A stretch of DNA of 64,000 nt. It comes from DASVVT01 sp036386415 (GTDB lineage: Bacteria > Acidobacteriota > Blastocatellia > Pyrinomonadales > Pyrinomonadaceae). Of this stretch, positions 47,583 to 57,090 are shown in pieces. Position numbers and translations under genes: made by a program. Positions within the stretch are counted from its first letter, which is position 1, and each line of letters starts with the position of its first letter. Under the pieces are notes generated by a model. It saw nothing but the letters and a program-made list of their open reading frames with translations, did not search any database and was not told where the DNA came from. The stretch lies in contig DASVVT010000060.1 of assembly GCA_036386415.1 (NCBI GenBank), forward strand, positions 62,001 through 126,000, given 5' to 3'.

Positions 47583-50500
47583 TCAATCTCCGCTTTCTGC
47601 GCTCACCTTCGCGCGTCTTTCATCAACTTCCTTGACGGCCTCGCTCTCAGCCTGAGTCCCATTCTCTTGGGCTGCCTTTGGACGACGCGCAAACGCATAA
47701 ACTGTGCGCAGCCCGCTTCTCAAGGAGCGTGTGAGCGGACTGGTGCGTGTTGCCAGAGCGCGACCCCAGGGGGTGTGCGCCAGATCGTCGAAGATGGAAT
47801 AGGCGACGGGCGTGACAATCAGCGTGAGCAGGAGCGAAAGCGTCTGTCCGCCGATGACGACCACGGCAATCGAGCGCCTTTCTTCCGCGCCGGGGCCAGT
47901 GCCGAGTGCCAGCGGCAGCATGCCCGCCACGAGCGCCAGCGTCGTCATCAGGATGGGGCGCAGGCGGTCGCGGTTGGCCTGCATGATCGCCGCGCTTCTC
48001 TCCATGCCGTCGGCGCGCAGGTTGTTCATGTGGTCGATCTGGAGGATGGAGTTCTTCTTCACCACACCGAACAGCACGAGCACGCCGAGCGCCGAGTATA
48101 GATTCAAGGTGTCACTCGTCACCCACATGGAAAAGAGCGCGAAGGGCACAGCGAGCGGTAAGCTCAAAAGGATCGTCACGGGATGAACGACGCTCTCAAA
48201 CTGCGACGCGAGGATCATGTACATGAAGGCTATGGAGAGCAGAAAGGCCCAGATGAATTCGTTGAAGGTCTTTTCCAACTCGCGCCCGCGCCCCGAGATG
48301 GTGGTCGAATATCCGGCTGGCAGATTCATCTCATGTGCCGCGCCCTGAAGAGCTTCGAGGCGATCCGCCAGCGCATAGCCGGGCGCGACAGAGGCGCGTA
48401 AAGAGACCTGTCGCTGGCGGTCGAGCCGGTCGATGCGCGAAGGGCTCGTCTCTTCCTTGATGCTGACGAGGTTGTCGAGGCGCACCAGATTTCCACGCGA
48501 AGAGGGCACATAGAGACGCGAGATGGTGTTCGCGTCTTTGCGGTCGCGATCCGTCAGGCGCAACTGCACGTCGTAATCTTCATTGACGGACGCGTCGCGA
48601 AAGCGCGAGACCTCTTCGTCGCCGCCGACCATCAAGCGCAGGCTCGTCGCGATGGCGGACGTATCGACGCCCAGATCGGCGGCGCGCTGGCGGTCTATCT
48701 TCACGCGCAGCTCCGGCTTGTCGAGCTTGAGCGTTGTGTCCGCATCGACGATGCCAAGCTCGGTGCTTCTCTCTCTCAGTTGATTGGCGTAAGCAGCGAG
48801 CGTCTGAAGGTCTGGCCCGCGCAGGACGAAATCAATCTCAAAGTTTCCGCCGCCGATATTGAACGAAGGAGGATTACGCACAGAAACGCGCAAAGGGGCG
48901 TACTTCCTGAGCCGCTTGCGCGCTTCCTGCATCACATCCTTCTGCTTGTAGTTGCCGCGAAAGGCATCCAGTGGCCGACCCGCCTTGATGCTGTTCCAGA
49001 GCTTCGTGAGCGAGAGGGTGCGCTCCTCGTGCGTGGCGATACGCACGTAGGCGCTGCCCTGGTTGACGCCGCCCAGGAATCCGCCGCCCGCCGAAGCCAG
49101 CACGAGCCGCACGCCCGGCGTCGCACGTAGCTCGTCCTCCACCGCCAGCATCGCCTCGTTCATCACCGCGAGGCTCGTCCCTTCCGGCGCAGTCACGCCG
49201 ACATCAAACTCCGCCTCGTCAACGTCCGTCGGGATGTACTCCTGCTTGACCAGATTGTAGAGCGGCACGCTGGAGAAGATCACCACTACGGCGAGCACAG
49301 AGACGATCAAGCGATGGCGCATCGCGAAAGCAAGCATCCGCGTATACCCACGATCAAGCAAAGCATAAAAGCCCTGGCGCGATCTCGGACGTGCCGATTG
49401 CGGAATGCGGATTTCGGATTGCGGATTATCGGTTGCAGGCGCAGAACTATCTTCTTCTTCATTCCGCAATCCGAAATCCGCATTCCGCAATAAACGCGCG
49501 CTCATCATCGGCGTCAGGGTGAAAGAGACGAGCAGGCTGACCATGATTGCCACCGCCGCCGTGATCCCGAACTGGTAGAGGAAGCGACCCGAAACGGATG
49601 ACATGAAGGAGACCGGGACGAAGATAACGACGAGCGAGAAGGTCGTCGCCAGCACGGCGAGGCCGATGTCGGCGGTCGCTTCTTTGGCCGCCTGCATCGG
49701 CTTCATCTTCTTCTCCTCGACGAAGCGGAAGATGTTTTCCAGCACCACGATGGCATCGTCTATGACGACGCCGACCATCAGCACGAGCGCCAGCATGGTC
49801 ACGCTGTTGAGCGTGAAATCCAGAGCGCGCATCATGCCGAAGGTGGCGATGACGGAAGCCGGAATGGCTATTCCTGCGATCAGGGTCGAACGCCAGGAGC
49901 GCATGAAGATGAGCACAACCAGGCAGGCAAGGATGCTTCCCAGAATGAGATGCTTTTGAATCTCGTGAAGCGCCGCTTCGATGTAGCGCGACTGGTCGCG
50001 AATCACTTCGAGCTTAACGTCCTGCGGCATCTGTCCCTGCACACGCGCCAGCTCACGCTTCACATTCTCGATCACGGCGACCGTGTTGGCGCCCGATTGC
50101 CTGCGTATATCGAGCAGGACGGTCGGCACACCGTTCAGGCGCGCGACAGACCTTTGCTCTTTCGTCCCATCCTCGACGCGGCCTATGTCGCGCAAGCGGA
50201 CGGGCGCGCCTCCATCGTCGGCGATGACCAGATCGTTGAACTCGCGCGGGTCTGTGTATTTGCCGAGCGTGCGCAAGGTCATCTCGCGCCGCCCCGCATC
50301 GACGTTGCCGCCCGGCACATCCACATTCTGCCGTCGCAAGGCATCGCGCACCTGCGCGATGGGGATGCGGTACGCGGCCAGCCGCTCGGCGTCTACCCAG
50401 ACGTTGATGGCGCGCTCAAGGCCGCCGACCACCGCCACTTCGCCGACGCCCCCGGCGCGCTCCAGTTGGACGCGCACCAACTTATCGCCCAATTCCGTCA

Positions 50501-50957
50501 ACTCGCGCACACTGCGGTCGGCGGAAAGCGCGATGCTCATCACGGGCTGGCTGTCGTTATTAAACTTAAAGACGACGGGCGGCGTCGCATCTTCCGGCAG
50601 GTCGCGAATCACCGTGCTGACGCGGTCGCGCACGTCCTGCGCAGCCGTGTCTATGTCGCGATCAAGATCAAACGTCACGATGACGAAAGACGCGCCCGGC
50701 CCCGAAACGGAGCGAAGCTGGTCTATCCCTTCAATCGTATTGACGACCTCTTCGATGGGGCGCGTGATCTCGGATTCGGTCTCTTCGGGCGAAGCGCCCG
50801 GCAGGTTCGTACGCACGCTCACCGTCGGCAGGTCAACCGCCGGAAAGCGGTCTATGCCGAGACGAAAGAAGCTCGCCGCGCCGACCACGACAAGTGCCAG
50901 CACGATCATGGCCGCAAACACTGGCCGCTTGATACAGATTTCAGCTAACTTCTGCAT
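47583..50957 (-). CDS. RND efflux transporter, HAE1/AcrB type, with in-frame repeat insertion
   Basis: A 1124-residue inner-membrane proton-driven pump. It begins LAEICIKRPVFAAMIVLALV, has two repeated halves with six-helix bundles and large periplasmic loops (PTVSVRTNLPGASPEETESEI), and the proton-relay region FGMMRALDFTLNSVTMLALV / GVVIDDAIVVLENI. Between TM6 and TM7, in the cytoplasmic loop, about 31 residues (about 490-520) come from a GCGGAAT-class inverted repeat that stays in frame. The adaptor gene lies upstream, so the two form a tripartite efflux system lacking a local outer-membrane channel gene. Confidence 0.95.
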   Translation of the reverse strand: MQKLAEICIKRPVFAAMIVLALVVVGAASFFRLGIDRFPAVDLPTVSVRTNLPGASPEETESEITRPIEEVVNTIEGIDQLRSVSGPGASFVIVTFDLDRDIDTAAQDVRDRVSTVIRDLPEDATPPVVFKFNNDSQPVMSIALSADRSVRELTELGDKLVRVQLERAGGVGEVAVVGGLERAINVWVDAERLAAYRIPIAQVRDALRRQNVDVPGGNVDAGRREMTLRTLGKYTDPREFNDLVIADDGGAPVRLRDIGRVEDGTKEQRSVARLNGVPTVLLDIRRQSGANTVAVIENVKRELARVQGQMPQDVKLEVIRDQSRYIEAALHEIQKHLILGSILACLVVLIFMRSWRSTLIAGIAIPASVIATFGMMRALDFTLNSVTMLALVLMVGVVIDDAIVVLENIFRFVEEKKMKPMQAAKEATADIGLAVLATTFSLVVIFVPVSFMSSVSGRFLYQFGITAAVAIMVSLLVSFTLTPMMSARLLRNADFGLRNEEEDSSAPATDNPQSEIRIPQSARPRSRQGFYALLDRGYTRMLAFAMRHRLIVSVLAVVVIFSSVPLYNLVKQEYIPTDVDEAEFDVGVTAPEGTSLAVMNEAMLAVEDELRATPGVRLVLASAGGGFLGGVNQGSAYVRIATHEERTLSLTKLWNSIKAGRPLDAFRGNYKQKDVMQEARKRLRKYAPLRVSVRNPPSFNIGGGNFEIDFVLRGPDLQTLAAYANQLRERSTELGIVDADTTLKLDKPELRVKIDRQRAADLGVDTSAIATSLRLMVGGDEEVSRFRDASVNEDYDVQLRLTDRDRKDANTISRLYVPSSRGNLVRLDNLVSIKEETSPSRIDRLDRQRQVSLRASVAPGYALADRLEALQGAAHEMNLPAGYSTTISGRGRELEKTFNEFIWAFLLSIAFMYMILASQFESVVHPVTILLSLPLAVPFALFSMWVTSDTLNLYSALGVLVLFGVVKKNSILQIDHMNNLRADGMERSAAIMQANRDRLRPILMTTLALVAGMLPLALGTGPGAEERRSIAVVVIGGQTLSLLLTLIVTPVAYSIFDDLAHTPWGRALATRTSPLTRSLRSGLRTVYAFARRPKAAQENGTQAESEAVKEVDERRAKVSAESGD
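49398..49490. repeat. GCGGAAT-class inverted repeat inside the RND transporter gene
   Basis: TTGCGGAATGCGGATTTCGG and following bases (49398-49425) pair perfectly over 28 bp with 49463-49490, with a 37-nt loop. It is 93 bp long, a multiple of three, has no stop in the transporter frame and encodes RNADFGLRNEEE...PQSEIRIPQ. Confidence 0.93.
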
Positions 50958-51002
50958 AAAACGGATTTCGGGTTTTCATTTAAGGGCGTCTCTAAAAGGG
51001 GT

Positions 51003-51102
51003 ATTTAAATGCCAAGGACGCCAAGGCTTTTCGCAAAGGGCGCAGAGAAGAACAAATTTTTTGCGCCCTTTGCGACGTACTTTACGTCCTTGGCGTTTAA
51101 AT
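51003..51102. repeat. Inverted-repeat element, CGCAAAGG class
   Basis: ATTTAAATGCCAAGGACG (51003-51020) pairs with CGTCCTTGGCGTTTAAAT (51085-51102) with one mismatch; an inner pair CGCAAAGGGCGC/GCGCCCTTTGCG lies between. It fills most of the gap between the RND start and the adaptor stop. Confidence 0.82.
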
Positions 51103-51143
51103 CTATTTTCACTGAGCCACAAGCTCCCCTTTTTAGACACACT

Positions 51144-52412
51144 TTATTCCACGACGTTGACTGGCTGCCCGGACTGAAGATTGCCAGGCTCTAACACGAC
51201 CGCGTCGCCGACGTTGACTCCGGCGACGACTTCCGTCCAGTCAGCCGCGCGTCTGCCCGTAGTGACAGGCTTTTCGACAGCCTTGTTGTCCTTTACTGTA
51301 ATCACTTTTTCAATCCCTGCGAAGGTGATGATCGCGCTCGTCGGGACGGTGACGGCCATGCCGCTATCGTCCGTGACGATGTCTGCGGTGACGAATGCGC
51401 CGGGGCGCAACGTGCCGTCGTTGTTGATTTCGGCCTCGACGACGAGGATGCGGTTCTGTTCGGAGATGGTCGGGCTCAGGCGCACGATGCGTCCCAGGTA
51501 GGCGTTAGCATCCCCTTCAACGCGAACGCGCGCCTGCTGCCCCGTGCGTATGCTGCTTGATTCTCTTTCGGGGACTTCGGCGCGCAGGCGCAAAGGGTTC
51601 ATGCGGACGACGTTGACGATGGGCGCGCCCGCCGCCAGATACTCCCCGACGCTCGCGCGCTTCTCCTGAACCACCCCGTCGAACGAGGCGTAGATGGAGG
51701 TGTCCGCGAGCTGCTGGCGTGCGAGCGCCAGTTCCGAACGCCTCTGTGCCAGCAGCGCCTGTCGATTACGCACCTCTTCGATGGCATCCTGGTGGCGTGC
51801 GACTGCCACCTTGTAGGCTGCATCCGCCGAATCCATCTCCGCGCGCGCGATGATGCCCTGCTTGACGAGTGTTGAAGCACGCTCTCGATTCGTCTGCGCT
51901 TCGTTCAAGACGGCGCGCGCCTGCCTGACCGTGCCCGTCTGCTCAGGATCGACGCGGTCATCCGTTCCTTCGGGCGGCAGGCCGAGACGTGCGCGCGCCT
52001 GTTGCAACGCCGCCTCCGCCTGTTGCACGCGAAGCTGGTAGTCCTGCGCCTCGACCTGCGCGATCATCTGGCCGCGCCGCACGACGCTGCCCAGGTCAAC
52101 GGAGATCGCGCGCAGGCGTCCAGGAACTTTCGCGCTGAGGGTCGCCTGATCGTATGCGGCGAGCGTACCCGTGACGGTCACGCTGCGCCCCATCGGCATC
52201 TCGACGACGCGCGCCATCTTCACCTGCTTGGGCGCACCCTTCTCCTCGCCCACGCGATTCTGCCGCTCAGCCGCAGGGTAATCGCTCTTACAGGCTGCGG
52301 CGCACACCAAAGCCAGCACGGTGAACAGACAGCCGGTGGCTGAGGACAGAGCGCGACGGCGGCGCACACGCGTTGAAGAGAGCAGTTCTATTAACCTGTG
52401 AGATGCTGGCAT
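51144..52412 (-). CDS. RND efflux periplasmic adaptor (membrane fusion lipoprotein)
   Basis: A 422-residue membrane fusion protein linking the RND pump to an outer-membrane channel. The N-terminus has a hydrophobic segment ending VCAAAC, a lipobox, so it is a lipoprotein. A lipoyl-like strand region (GRLRAISVDLGSVVRRGQMI), a coiled-coil hairpin (about 130-240, with AEMDSADAAYKVAV) and the beta-barrel region TSIYASFDGVVQEKRASVGE are all present. ATG 52412 is chosen; an in-frame TTG at 52460 would give 438 residues. It is followed by the RND gene, 186 bp away, with a hairpin between them. Confidence 0.93.
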   Translation of the reverse strand: MPASHRLIELLSSTRVRRRRALSSATGCLFTVLALVCAAACKSDYPAAERQNRVGEEKGAPKQVKMARVVEMPMGRSVTVTGTLAAYDQATLSAKVPGRLRAISVDLGSVVRRGQMIAQVEAQDYQLRVQQAEAALQQARARLGLPPEGTDDRVDPEQTGTVRQARAVLNEAQTNRERASTLVKQGIIARAEMDSADAAYKVAVARHQDAIEEVRNRQALLAQRRSELALARQQLADTSIYASFDGVVQEKRASVGEYLAAGAPIVNVVRMNPLRLRAEVPERESSSIRTGQQARVRVEGDANAYLGRIVRLSPTISEQNRILVVEAEINNDGTLRPGAFVTADIVTDDSGMAVTVPTSAIITFAGIEKVITVKDNKAVEKPVTTGRRAADWTEVVAGVNVGDAVVLEPGNLQSGQPVNVVE

Positions 52413-52582
52413 CGAACGAATATTTCCAAAATATTGGATAACGCTCCCCTGATGGTTCAATTACTTTAACGTAATTTCCGGCGATAGTGTTAATACGTTC
52501 GGTCTTGGAAATGAGTTGCCGATTCGCACCGTGCGGCGTGGCTTGCTTATACCGGGTAGGAGATTAAAGGAAGGCATGCGAC

Positions 52583-52656
52583 CGATCCACGAAACAACAC
52601 GAAAGAACATGAAACGACCCCTCTGTTCGTGTTGCTTCGTGTCGCTTCGTGGATCG
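52583..52656. repeat. Inverted-repeat element, CACGAAACAACACGAAA class
   Basis: CGATCCACGAAACAACACGA on the left is complemented by TCGTGTTGCTTCGTGTCGCT and GGATCG on the right. It occupies the middle of the 52461-52735 gap between the glpD stop and the adaptor gene. The rest of the gap shows no gene. Confidence 0.75.
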
Positions 52657-52735
52657 TCCTCTTCTTCTTCCTCTCTTTTGATTGCATCTTGGTACTAGGT
52701 CTTTCGTGTCTGTGTCTTGAGTTCTCCATATAGTT

Positions 52736-54394
52736 TTAAGCTCGTACGAACTCGTGTGGGTGAAAGCGCTCGATGTATTTACGGTACGCGGCGACCTCTT
52801 GCGCGGCGCGGCTCTCCGACCAGCCAAGATATTTTCGAGCGATCACAGCCGCCGCTTCATCCGCGCCCAGGCCGACCGTCGAGTTCATGCCAACCATCGT
52901 GCGCCGCAGCAAACAATCGGCGAGCGTCAAGGCCATCTCGCGGCGAAACGAGAAGAGAATCTCAGCACCAATCGCTCCCGTTTCCGTATCGAAGGCTTCG
53001 GCGAGGAGCGTATCTTCGGCTGCCAGCTCCAGGACTTCCCGCGCGCGTGTTCCGTAAATTCGCAGAAGTCTACGGGACGCGAGCGCCGGGAGCGGGCTCT
53101 CCGCAAGGAAGCGTTCGCTGAATGCGCGCCAATCATCTGTGGTTGCACCGGGAAGCGCAACACGCGCCGTCAAGCAGGCGGGAGATCTTCTGCCGAGCTT
53201 CTTAAACAGCATATCGACCGCCTGCTCTGCGAGGTTTCGATAGGTGGTCAGCTTGCCGCCGACGATGGAGACGAGGCCGTCCAGCTCAGGCGCATGGTCG
53301 TGTACAAAGTGACGGCGTGTGATGCCCTCTTCGTCCAGCTCTTCGCGATAGGCGAGGGGGCGTATACCGGAGTAGGTGTAGAGCACTGAGTCGCGCGTCA
53401 AAGCAGCATCGGGTATGACGCGATTCGTTTCGCGTATCAGGTAGTCTATCTCCTTCTCGTCCGCCAGCACCGTATCCAAATCGCCCTCGTAGCGCGAGTC
53501 TGTCGTCCCGATCAGATAGTGTTTGTTCCAGGGAATGATGAAGAAGGGGCGTCGATCTTCAAGGGCTTCGACGTAGAGGGCGTCAAGGGGCGCGCCTGGA
53601 AACGGAGAGACAATGAGGTGGCTTCCTTTTGTGCCGCCGATCATACGATTTTTAAAGGTGCTTGCGGCGAGCGACCTGACCAAATCCACCCAGGGGCCTG
53701 CAACGTTCAACGTCACAGGGGCGCGTGCGGCGTGAGCGCTTCCGTCAAGCAGGTCTGTGAACTCAACGCCACGAACACGCCCCGCGTCTTGAATGATGCG
53801 ATCCACGCGCGCGTATGTGAGAACGGTTGTGCCGTGAGCTTGAGCCGCAAGCGCGTTCTCAAGGACGAGTCGCTCGGCGTATTCGACCTGCGCGTCGTAG
53901 TAGAGGGCTGCACCTCTGAGCCCTTCCGTATTAAGGCCGGGCGCGCGCAAGAGTGTCTCACGCCGCGAGAGCATGTGATGATGCTCAAGCGATTTGTCGA
54001 GGGAGAGGATGTCATAAAGGATCATTCCGGCGCGGATCAGAGACATCCCGCGCCGCGCCCGCTCGTAAACAGGAATCAGCAGCGGCAGCGGCCTGACCAG
54101 ATGCGGCGCGATGCGCAGCAATCGCTCGCGCTCTCTAAGCGACTCGCGCACAAGGCTCACCTCGCCGTGTTCCAGGTAGCGCAGCCCGCCGTGTATCAGG
54201 CGCGTTGACCAGCTCGTCGTGCCGCTGGCAAGATCACCCTTGTCCAGAAGGAGCACCTTCAGGCCGCGCATCGCCGCGTCGCGCGCAATGCCAGCGCCGT
54301 TGATGCCAGCGCCGATGATGATCGCATCGAACGCGGCGTGCGCGATGCCCTGTGGAATCTGTCTAGCCATTCCTGCTCGCTTGCTGTCTGGCAA
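52736..54394 (-). CDS. glpD: Aerobic glycerol-3-phosphate dehydrogenase
   Basis: A 552-residue membrane-associated FAD enzyme oxidising sn-glycerol 3-phosphate to DHAP and passing electrons to quinone. FAD-binding IIIGAGINGAGIARDAAMRG, then DLASGTTSWSTRLIHGGLRY and TYSGIRPLAY mark the family. The TTG at 54394 is chosen because AGGAGGT lies about 12 nt upstream of it; an ATG at 54370 has no such site. That SD sequence is part of an inverted-repeat arm. It lies downstream of glpK in the same direction, with 139 bp between. Confidence 0.95.
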   Translation of the reverse strand: MPDSKRAGMARQIPQGIAHAAFDAIIIGAGINGAGIARDAAMRGLKVLLLDKGDLASGTTSWSTRLIHGGLRYLEHGEVSLVRESLRERERLLRIAPHLVRPLPLLIPVYERARRGMSLIRAGMILYDILSLDKSLEHHHMLSRRETLLRAPGLNTEGLRGAALYYDAQVEYAERLVLENALAAQAHGTTVLTYARVDRIIQDAGRVRGVEFTDLLDGSAHAARAPVTLNVAGPWVDLVRSLAASTFKNRMIGGTKGSHLIVSPFPGAPLDALYVEALEDRRPFFIIPWNKHYLIGTTDSRYEGDLDTVLADEKEIDYLIRETNRVIPDAALTRDSVLYTYSGIRPLAYREELDEEGITRRHFVHDHAPELDGLVSIVGGKLTTYRNLAEQAVDMLFKKLGRRSPACLTARVALPGATTDDWRAFSERFLAESPLPALASRRLLRIYGTRAREVLELAAEDTLLAEAFDTETGAIGAEILFSFRREMALTLADCLLRRTMVGMNSTVGLGADEAAAVIARKYLGWSESRAAQEVAAYRKYIERFHPHEFVRA

Positions 54395-54399
54395 ATCAG

Positions 54400-54532
54400 G
54401 TCAGTACCTCCTGCTTAAGCCGGACGGGATTGCAGATTGCGGATTGTAGATTGCGGATTGCGGAATAGTGGCGAGTCATCTTCTAATCCGCAATCCGCCG
54501 CTCCGCAATCCTATACCGCAGGAGGTACTGAC
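54400..54532. repeat. Nested inverted repeat between glpK and glpD, containing the glpD SD
   Basis: Outer arms GTCAGTACCTCCTGC (54400-54414) and GCAGGAGGTACTGAC (54518-54532) match perfectly over 15 bp. Inside are GCGGATT-class units (54428-54515). It fills the gap between the glpK stop (54534) and the glpD start (54394). Confidence 0.85.
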
Positions 54533-54533
54533 A

Positions 54534-56033
54534 TCATTCTTCCCAGCCCTTGGCGCGTTCGACGGCTTTCAGCCATCGACTGTGCAAGCGCTCGCGCTCG
54601 GTTTCGCTCATGCGCGGATCAAAACGTCGATCAAGTTTCCATTTAACATCAATCTCTGCGCGGCTCTTCCAGAAGCCGACAGCGAGCCCCGCCAGATAGG
54701 CTGCGCCGAGAGCGGTCGTTTCCCTGATCGAGGGAACATCGACGGGGACACCCAGGATGTCTGCCTGAAACTGCATCAGGAAGGCATTGGCGACAGCGCC
54801 GCCGTCGGCGCGGATTTCGCGCAAAGCAATCCCGGAATCACGCTCCATCGCGCCGACCACGTCGCGCGTCTGGAAGCACATGCTCTCCAGAGCAGCGCGC
54901 GCCAGATGCGCGCGCGTTGTGCCGCGCGTGATGCCGATAATCATCCCGCGCGCGTAGGCGTCCCAGTGCGGCGCTCCCAGTCCAGACAGGGCTGGGACGA
55001 AGTAGACGCCTTCGTTCGACTCCAGGGCGCTCGCCAGCGCCTCTGTCTCTGCCGCATCCTCTATGATTTCCAGCCCGTCTCTGAGCCACTGAATGGCCGC
55101 ACCCGTGATGAAGATCGCGCCTTCCAGAGCATATTCTACGGGTTCATCCCCGATCCCCCACGCGATGGTCGTCAACAGCCCCTCGCGGCTTGGAACGGCC
55201 TTGTGCCCGGTATTGAGGAGCACGAACGAGCCCGTGCCGTAGGTGTTCTTGGCGAGCCCTTTATCGTAGCAGGCCTGTCCGAAGAGCGCCGCCTGCTGGT
55301 CTCCGGCGATGCCGGAGACGGCGATGCTCTCTCCGAAGAAGGTGGCCGGGTCGGTCTGCCCGTAGACTTTTGACGAAGGGTGGACGGAGGGCAAGATAGA
55401 TTCCGGCACGCCCAGGATTGTAAGAAGCTCTTGATCCCAGTGTAGATCGTAGATGTTATAAAAAAGGGTGCGCGAGGCGTTGGAATAGTCCGTGATGTGT
55501 GCGCGCCCGCCCGTCAGATTCCAGACGAGCCATGAGTCAACTGTGCCGAACGCTATCTCGCCACGCTCGGCGCGCGCTCTCAAGCCGTGGGTATGATCTA
55601 AAAGCCACTTGACCTTCGTCCCTGAAAAGTAGGGATCAAGCACGAGCCCTGTCTTGCTGCGGAAACTATCTTCCAGCCCTGCGGCTCTCAACTCGTCGCA
55701 CAGGGCAGCCGTGCGCCTGTCCTGCCAGACGATGGCATTCCCGACCGGCTCGCCCGTTCCTTTGTCCCACATCAGAGTGGTCTCGCGCTGGTTCGTAATC
55801 CCTATGGCCTTGAGCTCGCCCGCCTGAACAGAGGCACGTGCCAGCGCCTCCGCGACCAGACGAATGGTGACGTTCCATATTTCGACCGGATCATGCTCGA
55901 CCCAGCCGGGCTGCGGGTAATGCTGCGTGAACTCGGAATATGCCCAGCCCCTGATCTCCCCTTCGTGGTCGAAGACGATCACCTTCGTCCCGGTTGTCCC
56001 CTGGTCAATCGCCAGCACAAACCCATCTGCCAT
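54534..56033 (-). CDS. glpK: Glycerol kinase
   Basis: A 499-residue FGGY kinase phosphorylating glycerol to glycerol 3-phosphate with ATP. DQGTTGTKVIVFDHEGEIRG at the N-terminus, GITNQRETTLMWDKGTGEPV, and the C-terminal ATP site RADGGAVANAFLMQFQADIL are all typical. ATG 56033 has a good SD (GGAGGAAGAGGG). It is the first gene of a glpK-glpD pair; no glpF facilitator is seen. Confidence 0.97.
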   Translation of the reverse strand: MADGFVLAIDQGTTGTKVIVFDHEGEIRGWAYSEFTQHYPQPGWVEHDPVEIWNVTIRLVAEALARASVQAGELKAIGITNQRETTLMWDKGTGEPVGNAIVWQDRRTAALCDELRAAGLEDSFRSKTGLVLDPYFSGTKVKWLLDHTHGLRARAERGEIAFGTVDSWLVWNLTGGRAHITDYSNASRTLFYNIYDLHWDQELLTILGVPESILPSVHPSSKVYGQTDPATFFGESIAVSGIAGDQQAALFGQACYDKGLAKNTYGTGSFVLLNTGHKAVPSREGLLTTIAWGIGDEPVEYALEGAIFITGAAIQWLRDGLEIIEDAAETEALASALESNEGVYFVPALSGLGAPHWDAYARGMIIGITRGTTRAHLARAALESMCFQTRDVVGAMERDSGIALREIRADGGAVANAFLMQFQADILGVPVDVPSIRETTALGAAYLAGLAVGFWKSRAEIDVKWKLDRRFDPRMSETERERLHSRWLKAVERAKGWEE

Positions 56034-56053
56034 CCCTCTTCCTCCCCAATAAG

Positions 56054-56140
56054 AAATGATGAATGCGGAATGATGAATGATGAATTAAAGAAAGACGTTC
56101 TTCTTTTCATTCATCATTCCGCATTCATCATTCATCATTT
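56054..56140. repeat. Intergenic inverted-repeat element, GATGAAT/GCGGAAT class
   Basis: GATGAATGCGGAATGATGAA (from 56054) and its complement (to 56140) form long arms that pair with a shift of one unit. It lies between the divergent glpK and TPR-lipoprotein genes. Confidence 0.82.
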
Positions 56141-56199
56141 GCTTTTAGTGTCGATTTGGCGTAGATACTTTCAGTCCCCCCGTGAGACAGATTACTTCC

Positions 56200-57006
56200 A
56201 TGAGAGTGTTATTCATAATGTTCGCAGTGGTCACGCTCGTCTTTGGACAGGCGGGCTGTCGATCAAGGAGCGAGCAGCCTCCGCCGGTAGATAATTCAAA
56301 CTCCTCGGAGGTCGCCACGGCGTCACCCACCACAGACAATACGGAGGCGGAACCGGAACCGACCGAACAGCCCCTGACAGAGGAGCAGAAGGAAGCTCGC
56401 TCCTATTTTGATCGCGGCAAGGAGTTTTACAGAAACGATCAGGACAGGGAAGCTGTCGAAGCTTACCAGCAAGCCGTTCATCTCGATCCTGATTTTGCCG
56501 AAGCCTACTACAGGCTCGGCCTCGCCTACGGCGCGCTCGGCCAGAAGGATGAAGCTGAAGACGCATACAAAAAGGGCGTCGAAGCTTATAAGAAGTATCT
56601 GCGCCGGAACCAGAATGACGCCACAGCCCACTTCAATCTGGGACAATCCTATAGCCGCCTGCGCCAGTATGATGAGGCGGTCAAGGCATATAAAGAGGCC
56701 GTCAAGCTTGAGACCGACAACGCCGAAATGTATTACGAGCTGGGACTGGCGCACAACAAAGTGGCGCAATACCAGGAGGCCGTGCGCGCGTTCGAGAAGA
56801 CCCTGGAGCTGGAGCCGGATAACTACCGCGCCAGTGAAGCGCTCGACAAGGCCAAAGAAGACTTGAAGCGGTTTCAGACGATGGTCAAACGCCAGGAAGA
56901 ACTGTTGAGAAAACAGGATGCCGCCGCGAAGAACAAGAATGGGAATGCCGCTTCCCCTACTCCAAGCCCGGCTCCTTCCGTCAATCCGAGCCCGCCAGCA
57001 CCCTAA
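56200..57006 (+). CDS. TPR repeat lipoprotein
   Basis: A 268-residue protein from ATG 56200, with a signal peptide ending GQAGC (lipobox), so anchored in a membrane. After a Ser/Thr/Pro/Glu-rich linker there are TPR units (about 70-230): AVEAYQQAVHLDPDFAEAYY, AVKAYKEAVKLETDNAEMYY and AVRAFEKTLELEPDNYRASE. TPR domains bind partner proteins. The C-terminus is a low-complexity Asn/Pro/Ser tail. The track start at GTG 56182 has no benefit. Partner unknown. Confidence 0.85.
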   Translation: MRVLFIMFAVVTLVFGQAGCRSRSEQPPPVDNSNSSEVATASPTTDNTEAEPEPTEQPLTEEQKEARSYFDRGKEFYRNDQDREAVEAYQQAVHLDPDFAEAYYRLGLAYGALGQKDEAEDAYKKGVEAYKKYLRRNQNDATAHFNLGQSYSRLRQYDEAVKAYKEAVKLETDNAEMYYELGLAHNKVAQYQEAVRAFEKTLELEPDNYRASEALDKAKEDLKRFQTMVKRQEELLRKQDAAAKNKNGNAASPTPSPAPSVNPSPPAP

Positions 57007-57090
57007 GGCTCAAAGCTGGTTTGCAGGTCATAGAACTCACGTTAGAACTAAGGAAGAAGCTCTTAACCATGAGCCCCTGAAGGCGCTCAC

